From Halioglobus sp. (GTDB lineage Bacteria; Pseudomonadota; Gammaproteobacteria; Pseudomonadales; Halieaceae): a stretch of 64,000 nt of DNA. The notes under the pieces were generated by a model. The model was not told the origin of the DNA, did not search any database, and saw only the letters and a program-made list of their open reading frames with translations. A program made the translations under genes and the position numbers. Shown here in pieces: positions 28,708 through 38,063 of the stretch. Position 1 is the stretch's first letter. Every line of letters begins with the position of its first letter. The DNA lies in the NCBI GenBank assembly GCA_020443345.1, contig JAGRIH010000051.1, positions 1 through 64,000 on the forward strand, given 5' to 3'.

Positions 28708-28727
28708 AATGATATTGTATCCATCTT
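28708..28727. promoter_or_regulatory. Possible NsrR-like half-palindrome upstream of nnrS
   Basis: AATGATATTGTATCCATCTT resembles an NsrR target mainly in its right half (ATxCATCTT). The left half is weak. It sits 23 nt before the nnrS start codon, where a nitric-oxide-responsive repressor could act. Speculative. Confidence 0.22.
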
Positions 28728-28749
28728 ATCCTGACGCCGGCAGGCAACC

Positions 28750-29868
28750 ATGGGCAGCATACACAGCGGACCACGCGCGGGTCTGTACGCGCAGCGTATC
28801 TTCTTTCCCGCCGCCGCCCTCTTTGCCGCCGTCGCGCCGTGGCTGCTGTTGTCGGGTGTGCTGGGCTTCGCGCCAGTGGTGGATGTGGGCACACACGCGC
28901 GGGGCCTGTTGTTCGGTTACGTCGGTGCCCTGATTGCCGGCTACCTGGTGGGAAAGCTGTCTGCGCGCGCCATGGGGCTGCTGTTTGGCCTGTGGCTGGG
29001 CGGCCGCCTGGCCGAGACCACAAGTGACAGCACCGCGCTGATCAACCTGCTCTATGCCGCCTACGGCGTACTGCTGGCCGTCCACGTGGTGCCGCGGTTC
29101 AGTGCCGCGAAAAAGTGGCGCAACCGGCTCACCGGTCCGCTGCTGGCGCTGATCGCCTGCTTCCCGCTGCTTTACTGGGGGTTTGCCGCCTCGGGTCGGG
29201 CGCTGAATTTCTCCCTGTACGGATTGATCCTGCTGATTGCCCTGCTGATGTTCTTTATGGGCGGGCGCTTCATTACCCCTGCCCTGGCCGTTGCATTTGC
29301 CCGGGAGGGGCAGCGCCTGCCGCAGCGTGTGCAGCCGTGGATCGAAGGGACGACCATGGTGCTGCTGCTACTGGCCAGCGGCGCCTACCTGTGGCAGCCG
29401 GGACAAGCCTGGATCGCGGCGCCAGTGCTGGCCGCGGCAGTGTTGATCTGGGTCCGCGTACTGCGCTGGCAGCTTTTTGCACTCAGTTGGCACTACGCAG
29501 AGATCTGGGCCCTGGGCGTCGGTTACCTGTGGCTGGGTCTGGGGCTGTTGTTGTTCGCACTGTCGCTGCTGGGCTACCTGCCCGGCGTGGCCGGTGTGCA
29601 CGTGATCACGGTGGGCGCCCTGGGTACGCTGTCATCCGCGGTAATGCTGAAGCTGTCGGCAAAAAAAGCTACGCTACCGCAAGGAATCTACGTTGGCATG
29701 ATGGTGTTGATCGCCGGCGCCACCGGGTTGCGTTTCGCAGCCAATTTCGCGCCGCTGCAGCGCGAACTGCTGCTGGGGATGTCGGCGCTGGCCTGGAGTG
29801 CAAGCTTCGCGCTGATCGCCTGGACGATCATGCATCGCAACAGGGAAATACAGGGCAATGGACGATAA
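28750..29868 (+). CDS. nnrS: NnrS family membrane protein
   Basis: This 372-residue integral membrane protein has about 12 hydrophobic helices. NnrS-family features are the opening FFPAAALFAAVAPWLLLSG, GTHARGLLFGYVGALIAGYL, MGGRFITPALAVAFARE and the ending HVITVGALGTLSSAVMLKLS. NnrS proteins bind haem and copper and protect against nitrosative stress. No denitrification gene is nearby, so a protective role is more likely than respiration. It is divergent from the metal-efflux operon, with 165-210 nt between them. Confidence 0.9.
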   Translation: MGSIHSGPRAGLYAQRIFFPAAALFAAVAPWLLLSGVLGFAPVVDVGTHARGLLFGYVGALIAGYLVGKLSARAMGLLFGLWLGGRLAETTSDSTALINLLYAAYGVLLAVHVVPRFSAAKKWRNRLTGPLLALIACFPLLYWGFAASGRALNFSLYGLILLIALLMFFMGGRFITPALAVAFAREGQRLPQRVQPWIEGTTMVLLLLASGAYLWQPGQAWIAAPVLAAAVLIWVRVLRWQLFALSWHYAEIWALGVGYLWLGLGLLLFALSLLGYLPGVAGVHVITVGALGTLSSAVMLKLSAKKATLPQGIYVGMMVLIAGATGLRFAANFAPLQRELLLGMSALAWSASFALIAWTIMHRNREIQGNGR

Positions 29869-30037
29869 GCCGTACAAAAAACCCGAACACGTCAGGGACA
29901 GCGTCTGGCGGCAGCACCTGGACTGGATGGACGTCATGGACAAGCAATTGCAGGAGAATCGTGAGCGGTTGCGCAAAGCCGCCGCGATGGCCTCCGCCCG
30001 GACGCGCTCGGACAAGCAAACGTCCGGGCACACCTGA
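29858..30037 (+). CDS. Small protein (59 aa) overlapping the nnrS end
   Basis: An ATG inside the last codons of nnrS opens a 59-residue frame: MDDKPYKKPEHVRDSVWRQH, then LDWMDVMDKQLQENRERL, a basic tail and a stop. It overlaps nnrS by 11 nt, which fits translational coupling. The sequence is highly charged and predicted helical, with no membrane segment. The family is not recognised; the codon use and composition are protein-like. Probably a small cytoplasmic partner of the nnrS operon. Confidence 0.55.
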   Translation: MDDKPYKKPEHVRDSVWRQHLDWMDVMDKQLQENRERLRKAAAMASARTRSDKQTSGHT

Positions 30038-30075
30038 ACCCTGCGCGCCGCGGCGCAAGCGGCTCGGGCATGACC

Positions 30076-30580
30076 TCAGGGCGCCTCCCGGACAAGGAAA
30101 ATATCGTAATCCGGCTCGGTTGCGCGATTGACCTCTCCCGGGATAGGGGCATTACTACTCCACACGATGAGGTAGTGAAATGCCCCCGCAAGGGCAATCG
30201 CCGGTGAACTCTCCCAGCCGCTGCCCGAGGTGCCGCCCGCGCGGTGAGCAAAAGAGGGACGCTGCCAGCCGCCCTGGTAACTGACCGCGTGGTAGATCGC
30301 GTGGCGATGATCCCAGACCACATGCCACTTGCCGCTGTGGTAGGCGAGTCGGGCGCTGTCATCGGTGTCCAGCGCAGTGTCGGACGCCGCATCGGTATCG
30401 ACGGGTTGTGGCGCAGACCATGTCGTGGGCACGGTGGTGTTCGCCGTGTAGTCGGCGTAGAGCAAGTCGGAGTCAGTGCCCAGGCCCGCCGCCCCGAGAG
30501 GGTCCGTCGACGCCCAGACGACGCGCCAGTTGCCCTTGCCGCCCGTGGCCAGTTGGGGTCCAGTGTCGTCGCCGCAATCC
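30076..30580 (-). pseudogene. C-terminal fragment of a beta-propeller (sialidase/BNR-like) protein
   Basis: Reading the minus strand there is DDTGPQLATGGKGNWRVVWA, GTDSDLLYADYT, TWSAPQPVDTDAASD, HSGKWHVVWDHRH and DIFLVREAP. These are blades of the repeat family with GxW-V-VW and TDxD motifs found in exo-sialidase-like propeller proteins. The frame has no start codon. Its upstream boundary coincides with the GGGG end of the terminal repeat at 30581, so the 5' part of the gene was removed by the insertion. Originally a secreted or surface protein; now a fragment. Confidence 0.65.
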
Positions 30581-31417
<837 letters not shown>

Positions 31418-31435
31418 TTTCGACTCCTCCCATCA

Positions 31436-31462
31436 ATATGTGCGCATTCAAATTGTACATAT
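31436..31462. promoter_or_regulatory. Operator 1 of the toxin-antitoxin promoter
   Basis: ATATGTGC and GTACATAT form an inverted pair separated by 11 nt. The right half overlaps the -10 element of the antitoxin promoter. It has the same architecture as the second site at 31479-31505, with one mismatch in the left arm. Confidence 0.65.
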
Positions 31463-31479
31463 ATACCCAACAGTGTCAA
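31452..31479 (-). promoter_or_regulatory. Sigma-70 promoter of the toxin-antitoxin operon
   Basis: On the minus strand there is TTGACA (31474-31479), 16 nt, then TACAAT (31452-31457). This is a perfect -35 and a one-mismatch -10, placed about 35 nt before the antitoxin ATG. Operator half-sites overlap the -10 and abut the -35. Confidence 0.7.
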
Positions 31480-31505
31480 TATGTACGCTTTAAATACGTA
31501 CATAT
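31479..31505. promoter_or_regulatory. Operator 2, between the antitoxin promoter and the transposase start
   Basis: ATATGTAC and GTACATAT are perfect 8-bp arms with an 11-nt spacer. The centre is 43 bp from the centre of operator 1, about four helical turns. The site ends 25 nt before the transposase ATG at 31531, so the antitoxin could repress both directions. Confidence 0.7.
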
Positions 31506-31530
31506 GAAATTTAGCAATAAGGATAGACTA

Positions 31531-32832
31531 ATGAAACACATCTGGGACGTGGAAGATGTGGCTACCCATTGGAGCCTGAGCTTCGAGGAGATGCAACTCC
31601 TCAAATCCAAACCCGCGCGCAATCACCTGCCTCTGGTAGCCCAGCTCGAATACTGTCAATATACGGGACGGTTTCCTGGCGCCGCCGGCGATATCCCACC
31701 CACAGTAGTTCACTATCTCGCAGACCAGGTCGGCGCAGATGTAAACCAAATAAAGGCCTACGACTGGTCCGGACGTACGGGCACCCGACACCGACGGGAG
31801 ATCCTCCAATTTCTGGGTGTCAGGCGCGTATCTGCTGAAGATAAGACACTCTTTTCAACCTGGCTGATCGAACACGTGTATCCCACCGGATCAGACATCA
31901 GTGATGCCCATGAACACGCATTCGAATGGTTTCGGTGTCGAAAGGTAGAGTGCCCAGTGAAGGGACAACTGGATCGATTAGCTCGATCCGCATACCAACA
32001 GTTCGAAGCGACACTCTTCAGGAATCTCAGCGCCCATCTGTCGCCAGCCTGCTGCCAGAAACTGGATTCATCACTGGATAGTGAGGATGGCGACGCGGAG
32101 TTTTCAAAGATCAAAGCCGCTCCGGGACGAGTGGGCCTGGACAGCGTACTCAAGGAAACCGCCAAACTGGCGTTTATCAATTCCATTGAATTACCCGAAG
32201 ATACCTTGAATGGCATTCATCCCAAAGCCCTCCACCGATACCGACAGCGAATCCAAAGCGAAAGTGCCTGGGACGTAAAACGGCACCGGGTGCCGATTCG
32301 CCATGCCCTACTCTCCATCTTTCTGTTTCACCGCCGCCGCGAAATCATTGATGGTTTGGTCGATCTCCTCGTCCAGATCGTTCACCGGATGTCTGTCCGC
32401 GCTGACCGGAAACTGGTCAGGGAACTAATCGGTGACTATCGCAAAGTACTCGGCAAGACCGCCGTCCTCTTCCGGATCGCCGAAGCCGCTCTAGAAAACC
32501 CCTAGGGCAGGGTTCGGGATGTCATTTTCCCGGTGGCTGGCGTAGAGACACTAAAAAGCCTGCAACAAGAGCAGAAGTCCTCCGGCCCCACCTACCAGCG
32601 GCAGGTTCACCGGATTACTCTTTCCTCTTACAGTAACCACTATCGGCGGATGCTGCCCGAGATACTGACAGCGCTGACATTCTACTCAAACAATGCCTGC
32701 CACCGACCCGTGCTAGACGCTCTGCAGTGGCTGGCACAGAATCGTGACAATGGCCAGCGGTACATAGCACTCACGCCCGATGTCCCGGTTGAAAGTGTTA
32801 TTCGTCCAAAGTGGCGAGACATTGTCGTCGAA
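31531..32832 (+). pseudogene. Tn3-family transposase, N-terminal and central part, interrupted
   Basis: The frame starts MKHIWDVEDVATHWSLSFEE, then LGFA-like LPLVAQLEYCQYTGRFPG and VHYLADQVGAD, the DUF4158-type N-terminus of Tn3 transposases. A TAG stop at 32503 interrupts it, but the same frame resumes with SYSNHYRRMLPEILTALTFY, HRPVLDALQWLAQ and RPKWRDIVV. These belong to the central region of the same family. The catalytic C-terminal third is missing: around 32832 the frame passes without a break into a DUF1428 tail. The start follows AAGGA with 9 nt spacing. It is not functional as it stands. Confidence 0.82.
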
Positions 32833-32955
32833 GAAAAGGACGAGCGAATGGACATGCAGAAAAATCCGATGCCATTTGACGGCAAACGGCTGATCTTTGG
32901 CGGCTTTGCGCCGCTGGTTGAATTGCAAGGCAACGCTGCCGGGAAGGAGGTATAA
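32833..32955 (+). pseudogene. DUF1428 (YbaA-like) C-terminal tail fused to the transposase
   Basis: After WRDIVVE the reading frame continues DERMDMQKNPMPFDGKRLIF, then GGFAPLVE. This is the conserved end of DUF1428 proteins (DPRM...PFDGKRMIYGGF). The SRPBCC gene follows after 2 nt, with its ribosome-binding site GGAAGGAGG inside this tail, as expected for an original DUF1428-SRPBCC operon. The 5' part of the DUF1428 gene has been replaced by transposon sequence. Confidence 0.72.
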
Positions 32956-32957
32956 CC

Positions 32958-33398
32958 ATGCCCAGTACCGTAAATCTACACCGTGTTTTCGCCACCAAGC
33001 CGGAAAAAGTCTACCGCGCCTTTATCGAAGCCGATGCGGTGGCAAGTTGGCTGCCACCGTTCGGCTTTACCTGCACAGTGCATGAGCTTGAGGCGAAGGA
33101 AGGCGGCAGACACCGCATGTCCTTTCGTAACTTCACTACCGGCGACAGTCATGCCTTTGGCGGTACTTACTTGAAACTCGTCCCAGGCGAGGCGCTGGTC
33201 TACACCGATGCGTTTGACGATCCAAACCTGCCGGGCGAGATAAAGGTGACGGTGACGCTGAAGGCGGTGTCGGTCGGCACGGAAATGACGGTGGTTCAGG
33301 AAGGCATACCCGACCTGATTCCGCCCGAGGCCTGCTATCTCGGCTGGCAGCAGTCGCTGCGCAAGCTCGCCGAGCTTGTGGAGGCGGAAATTACGTAG
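32958..33398 (+). CDS. SRPBCC (AHSA1-like) domain protein
   Basis: This is a 146-residue single-domain protein of the START/AHSA1 type. Its motifs are VNLHRVFATKPEKVYRAFIE, the conserved VASWLPPFGFTC, GGTYLKLVPGEALVYTDAF, and the ending PEACYLGWQQSLRKLAELVE. The fold binds hydrophobic ligands in a helix-grip pocket. The specific role is unknown. Its original partner gene (DUF1428) has been truncated, so its expression may now depend on the transposon fragment upstream. Confidence 0.88.
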   Translation: MPSTVNLHRVFATKPEKVYRAFIEADAVASWLPPFGFTCTVHELEAKEGGRHRMSFRNFTTGDSHAFGGTYLKLVPGEALVYTDAFDDPNLPGEIKVTVTLKAVSVGTEMTVVQEGIPDLIPPEACYLGWQQSLRKLAELVEAEIT

Positions 33399-33545
33399 TA
33401 ATCCCAACCGCGGCTCGATGCATGCCCCACCCGCAACTGCAGCAACCCCCACCGCCGCCTCGACGCGACGTCACAAGGGATCTGACACGGGGGCGGTAAA
33501 CGTGCACAATTGCCCGTGTGAATACGACGCAAGGCTGAGTCCGCT

Positions 33546-34874
33546 ATGCAAAATAACAACGAGACCCCCACGTTTTCTTCTTTCCTGACCACTGTGCTCA
33601 CCCTGCTGGGCGTCGCCGTCGGGCTGGGCAATGTCTGGCGCTTTCCCTATATGATGGGAACCTACGGCGGCAGCGCCTTCTTGTTGCTGTTCGTGGTGTT
33701 GATGTGCGTCGTCGCAATACCTGCCCTGATGTGCGAACTGGCCCTGGCACGGGCCTATCGCGGTGCCACGATCACGGTGCTGCGCAAGAGTTTCGGACCG
33801 CTCGGCAGGGTGCTGGGCTACGTGCTCATAATCGGCGTGCTGTGCTCGGGTTCCTACTACACCCTGGTAGTTGGCAACGTTTTCTACAGCGCCTGGTACG
33901 TGGTATTGCATGGCTTTACCGCGCACAACCTGGACGACTTCGGCGCGCGGCTGGGCAATCCCGCTCTGCAGTTCAGCGTTGGCCTGGCGGTGTTGTGGGC
34001 GGGGCTTTTTGTCATCTGGCGCGGGCTGAAGCGCGGTATAGAGCGGGTCAGCGAAACCTTTGTGCCCTTCTTTTTCATGGTGGCGCTCTATCTGGTCTAT
34101 GTGGCCTTCAGCCTGCCGGGAGCGGGCGGCGCGGTGCGTGAATTTCTGCAGCCGGATTTCTCCCAGATCGGCGCCACGGAGGTGTTTGCAGCGCTGGGCC
34201 AGTGCTTTTTCTCGGTTGGCCTGGGCGCCTCCTTCGCACTGGTGTATGGCAAATTCATCAGCGACGACACCAACCTGGCCAGCGTCGCGATCCTGTCGGC
34301 CAGCGGTGACACCCTGGCCTCGATACTCGCCACTCTGTTCATCGTGCCGACCGTCATCATCTTTGGCATGCAGCTCAACGGCGGCCCTACCCTGCTGTTT
34401 CAGACCGTTCCCGCGCTGCTGAGCCAGATGCCCACCGGGCGCATAGTCGGCAGTTTTTTATTGCTCGCGCTCTCCCTGGTGGCATTCCTGTCGGCGGTGG
34501 CGGTATTTCAGGTGGTGACAGTCGCCCTGGAGGAAGAACCCATCGGCCGCTGGCTGGGGCGCACCCGTCTGTTGCTGCTGATCGGCGCGCTTGAAACACT
34601 GCTCATGATCTACCCGGCGTGGCAGCCGCAGATCATCGGCATCCTCGACCTCGTCATCGGCTCGGGTTTCATGGTGAGCGGCGGCTTGCTGGCGGTGCTG
34701 GCCATCACCTGGTCTTACGGCCGCTCGCGCGCCATGCAACAGATCTTCACCACCGCTGGCGCCGCGCCGTCCGGCGTGCAGAAACTGGTGTTTCTCTGGA
34801 TGCGCTATGTCATCCCCATCGCCCTCAGCGCCATTCTCGTGGCTACCATCGTCGGCGCGGTGACGGCAGAATGA
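33546..34874 (+). CDS. Sodium:neurotransmitter symporter (NSS/SNF) family transporter
   Basis: This 442-residue inner-membrane protein has the LeuT fold. TM1 carries the family signature LLGVAVGLGNVWRFPYMMGT with the substrate/Na+ site, followed by YGGSAFLLLF. Later unwound-helix motifs SVGLGASFALVYGKF and the Na+-site SASGDTLASILATLF are present. Bacterial members with 11-12 helices import amino acids or related amines with sodium. It opens the catabolic island and is convergent with phzF 6 nt away, so it belongs to a separate unit. Confidence 0.92.
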   Translation: MQNNNETPTFSSFLTTVLTLLGVAVGLGNVWRFPYMMGTYGGSAFLLLFVVLMCVVAIPALMCELALARAYRGATITVLRKSFGPLGRVLGYVLIIGVLCSGSYYTLVVGNVFYSAWYVVLHGFTAHNLDDFGARLGNPALQFSVGLAVLWAGLFVIWRGLKRGIERVSETFVPFFFMVALYLVYVAFSLPGAGGAVREFLQPDFSQIGATEVFAALGQCFFSVGLGASFALVYGKFISDDTNLASVAILSASGDTLASILATLFIVPTVIIFGMQLNGGPTLLFQTVPALLSQMPTGRIVGSFLLLALSLVAFLSAVAVFQVVTVALEEEPIGRWLGRTRLLLLIGALETLLMIYPAWQPQIIGILDLVIGSGFMVSGGLLAVLAITWSYGRSRAMQQIFTTAGAAPSGVQKLVFLWMRYVIPIALSAILVATIVGAVTAE

Positions 34875-34880
34875 GGTGGG

Positions 34881-35795
34881 CTAAAACGTGAGTTGGCCGC
34901 GATAAATGGCCACTGCCCGACCGCGGATTTCCATTGCGCCACTGTCGGTGCGGCGCGCGTACAGGCTGCCGGGGCTGCCCATTTCCAATCCCTGGTGCGC
35001 CTCCAACTCGCCGGTCGCGCTCAGCAGCCCGTGATGCATGAGATACGCCGCCAACGCGCCGCTGGCGGTGCCGGTGACGGGATCTTCGAGAATGCCGTAT
35101 TGGGGCGGACAGAAAAACCGCCCCTGGGTACGCAGGCGGCTCGAGCGCAACTCGCCGCCGGTGATCACAAAGGGGTAGATGCCGGCGAGTGCCGCGTTTT
35201 CAGGCCACAGCGATGCAATGCGCTGGTGGTCGACGGCGATTGACGCCAGCGCATCGAGGCTCATCAGCGGCACGTAGCAGCTCCAGATACCCGTGCTGGT
35301 GCAGGCGATGGGCAGGTCGGTGCGAATGGCCGCGGGTTTCAGTCCCAGTATGCCCGCGGCCTGTTGTGGCGCCGACGGTAGCCGGTGTGCGGGAACCGGC
35401 TGGCGCATCGAGGCCCATGCCAATTCGCCGTCGATAAACTCCAGCCCCAGTTCCAGCACACCGACGCGCGTCCGGGCGCGGATGGTCGCGGTGTTCTGGT
35501 GTCCACTGATCCTGCCGCTCGCGGCCAGGGCAAACAGGGCCGCGATGGTGGCGTGTCCGCACAGATCGACCTCGGTCGTCGGGGTGAAGTAGCGCAGTTG
35601 CAGGTCCGCGGATGCATCGCGCGGCGCCAGCACGTAGACCGTCTCCGACACATTGTTCAGTTGCGGTGCGAGCTCCTGCATCTGGCGTTCCGACAGTGCA
35701 TCGGCCTGCAGCACGACACCGGCCGGGTTGCCGCTGAAGGGGCGGTCGGTAAAGGCGTTCATGCGCCAGATTTCAATCGGATCGTGCGTTGTCAT
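34881..35795 (-). CDS. PhzF family isomerase/epimerase
   Basis: The protein has 304 residues. It is a two-lobed diaminopimelate-epimerase-like fold with MNAFTDRPFSGNPAGVVL, the catalytic glutamate in NNVSETVYVL, RYFTPTTEVDLCGHAT and DPVTGTASGALAAYL. The family catalyses isomerisations on amino-acid-like compounds such as trans-2,3-dihydro-3-hydroxyanthranilate. It is the last gene of the four-gene minus-strand operon starting at 39305, so it probably acts on the product of the PLP enzymes. Confidence 0.92.
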   Translation of the reverse strand: MTTHDPIEIWRMNAFTDRPFSGNPAGVVLQADALSERQMQELAPQLNNVSETVYVLAPRDASADLQLRYFTPTTEVDLCGHATIAALFALAASGRISGHQNTATIRARTRVGVLELGLEFIDGELAWASMRQPVPAHRLPSAPQQAAGILGLKPAAIRTDLPIACTSTGIWSCYVPLMSLDALASIAVDHQRIASLWPENAALAGIYPFVITGGELRSSRLRTQGRFFCPPQYGILEDPVTGTASGALAAYLMHHGLLSATGELEAHQGLEMGSPGSLYARRTDSGAMEIRGRAVAIYRGQLTF

Positions 35796-35813
35796 CGCCG
35801 CGCTCTCATCGGC

Positions 35814-36866
35814 TCAGGCTGCGCTCATCGCCTTCGCGACCGCGGCGACAGCGTAGTCACAATCTGTATTATCGACCAGCATACTGGTGACGAAACGCAG
35901 GCGTCGGCCCAGGTTCCAGGCGCGCACACCGGACTCGCCCAGTTGTTCGATCAAGCGCGCGGCGCGCCCGGCGCCCTCCTCCACCTCGACATAGACCATA
36001 TTGGTCTGTACGGTATCGAGTGCCACCGCCAGGCCGTCGATGCCGGCGAGCCCCGCGGCCAGGGCGCGGGCGTTGCGGTGATCCTCCACCAGGCGCTCGA
36101 CATTGTGCCGCAGCGCGTACAGCGCGGCGGCGGCCATAAACCCCGCCTGGCGCAGGGTGCCGCCGAGCAGCGTACGCACCCGCGCCGCCTCGGCGATGAA
36201 GTCGGCATCGCCCACCAGAGCGGCGCCCATCGGCGCCCCCAGGCCCTTGGAGAAACACAGCGACACCGAGCCTGTCGCCGGCAGCAGTGCGCCGGGTCGC
36301 ACCGCGGGGTCACTCAGGCGGTAGTGCTGCAGGGCGTTGAACAGCCGCGCACCGTCGATATGCACCGGCAGTTCATGGGTGCCTGCGAGATTAAAAATGT
36401 GCTTCAGGGTGGCCAGGGGATAGACGGTGCCGCCGCCGTAGTTCGAGGTGTTTTCCAGCACGATCAAGCCGGTGCGGGCGTGGGGATTTTCTACATGACG
36501 GATGGCTGCCGCGAGGGTCGCCGGTGCCAGAATGCCGTTTTCTGCAGGCAGGGGCTGGGCCTGGGTTCCGGAGATAAACGCCATGGAACCGGTCTCGAAA
36601 TAAAAATTGTGGCCGTATTGCTCGATCAGTACGACTTCGGCGGGTTTGCACCACACGGCGATGGCGCTCTGCCCCGCCATGGTGGCCGAGGGAAAAAACA
36701 GCGCCGCCTCGCGCCCGAAATACTCCGCCACAGTCAATTCCAGTTCGGTGACGCTGGGGTCCTCGCCGTAGGCGGCATTGCCCACCTCAGCTGCGTAGAT
36801 GGCGCGGCGCATCCCCGCGTCGGGCAGGGTGAAGGTATCGGAGCGAAATTCGGCAGATCGATCCAC
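35814..36866 (-). CDS. Threonine aldolase family PLP enzyme (beta-eliminating lyase)
   Basis: The protein has 350 residues. The opening FRSDTFTLPDAGMRRAIYAA followed by GNAAYGEDPSV is the low-specificity threonine aldolase signature. HIDGARLFNAL and the PLP lysine in LCFSKGLGAPMGA are present. It is expected to cleave a beta-hydroxy-alpha-amino acid to glycine and an aldehyde. The gene lies 18 nt before phzF, in the same operon as two aminotransferase-fold genes. The natural substrate could be an unusual hydroxy amino acid rather than threonine. Confidence 0.92.
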   Translation of the reverse strand: MDRSAEFRSDTFTLPDAGMRRAIYAAEVGNAAYGEDPSVTELELTVAEYFGREAALFFPSATMAGQSAIAVWCKPAEVVLIEQYGHNFYFETGSMAFISGTQAQPLPAENGILAPATLAAAIRHVENPHARTGLIVLENTSNYGGGTVYPLATLKHIFNLAGTHELPVHIDGARLFNALQHYRLSDPAVRPGALLPATGSVSLCFSKGLGAPMGAALVGDADFIAEAARVRTLLGGTLRQAGFMAAAALYALRHNVERLVEDHRNARALAAGLAGIDGLAVALDTVQTNMVYVEVEEGAGRAARLIEQLGESGVRAWNLGRRLRFVTSMLVDNTDCDYAVAAVAKAMSAA

Positions 36867-36886
36867 GTTTCAATTCACCCTTCAAT

Positions 36887-38014
36887 CTAGCGGGACAGTG
36901 CGTCGAGGCAGGCACCCAGTCGCTGGAGCGCCAGCTCCATGCCGGAATCGGCACCGCCCCCGACACCCAGGCGCAGATGCTGGGAAAAACCGTAGGCCGA
37001 CCCGGGCATGACGAAGGTCCGATAGGGTTCTGCGAGCAGTTTTGCCGCGAGTGTATCCGCGGTTATCGCCGTGTCCAGCCGGCAAAAACCGATCAGTCCC
37101 GCCGCGGGGCGCACCCAGGACAACTCTGCTCGCGCATCGATCCACGCATCCAGAGTGGCCAGATTCCGGCGTCCCGCCGCCCGCGCGCAAGCCATTGCAG
37201 CGGCGTAACGCTCCTCGCGCAGCGCGATCTCGGCAATTGCCTCGCCCATGATGTTCATTATCTCGCTGGTGTCTTCGCGCAGCACCATCGCATCGAACAG
37301 TAATTGCGGGTCACGGCAGATCATCCAGCCTGTTCTGAGGCCCTGCAAGCCCAGTGCTTTGGAGACGCTGCCGGTGCTGATGCCGCGGTCGTAGTAGCCG
37401 GCGACGCGGGGAATGGCCTGCCCGTCCCACTCCAGGCCGGCATACACTTCGTCACACAGGACATAGGCGCCGACGCGCTGTGCAATATCGACCACGCGGC
37501 GCAGTTCGGCGTCGCTTACAACCTGGCCGGTGGGATTGTTGGGATTGCACAGAAAAATCAGGCGTGTGCGCTCGTTGACTAACTCGGCCAGCTGGTCCAG
37601 GTCAAATTTCCAGCCCTGCGTTTCATGCCGCTGCAGGTGTTTCACCACGGCGCCGATTGCCTCCCCCAGCACCAGCGGCTGCGGCCATCCGGGCACATCG
37701 ACGATCATCTCATCACCGGGTTGTACTAACTGGCTGATCGCCAGAAAATTGGCTTCAGCCGCCCCCGCAGTAATCAATACATCATCGGTTGAGCAGGCAG
37801 CAGCCAGACGCGTGCGCCCCAGCACCTGCTCGCGCAGGGCGGGCAGGCCAAAAAATGACTGGCCGGACCAGTCCAGTGGCAGCAGCGGGTCCAACTCTGC
37901 CAGAAAATCCGCGAGCACTGGCGGTTCGGACAGCGAATGCACCAGCGAGGCCTGCGGCTGGGCCGCCAGGCCCGCCATAAAGCCCTCGAACAGAGCGTGC
38001 GCACGCACGTACAT
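36887..38014 (-). CDS. Class I/II aminotransferase
   Basis: The protein has 375 residues and belongs to fold-type I. It shows NPNNPTGQVVSDAELRRVVD, the cofactor aspartate in VLCDEVYAGLEW, and the PLP lysine in STGSVSKALGLQGLRTGW. The ATG at 38014 is chosen; a TTG directly before it is possible. It transfers the amino group of an unidentified amino acid or amine. It lies 20 nt upstream of the threonine-aldolase-like gene and 49 nt after the class V enzyme, in one operon. Confidence 0.9.
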   Translation of the reverse strand: MYVRAHALFEGFMAGLAAQPQASLVHSLSEPPVLADFLAELDPLLPLDWSGQSFFGLPALREQVLGRTRLAAACSTDDVLITAGAAEANFLAISQLVQPGDEMIVDVPGWPQPLVLGEAIGAVVKHLQRHETQGWKFDLDQLAELVNERTRLIFLCNPNNPTGQVVSDAELRRVVDIAQRVGAYVLCDEVYAGLEWDGQAIPRVAGYYDRGISTGSVSKALGLQGLRTGWMICRDPQLLFDAMVLREDTSEIMNIMGEAIAEIALREERYAAAMACARAAGRRNLATLDAWIDARAELSWVRPAAGLIGFCRLDTAITADTLAAKLLAEPYRTFVMPGSAYGFSQHLRLGVGGGADSGMELALQRLGACLDALSR

Positions 38015-38063
38015 CAAGCCACCCGATCAGTCATCGTATTGCCACCCGGCTGCATAACAGCGG

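Noticed and set aside
35385..36890. A 501-codon plus-strand frame opposite phzF and the threonine aldolase gene
   Set aside because: It is antisense to two genes with complete catalytic motifs and shows no family motif or ribosome-binding site of its own.
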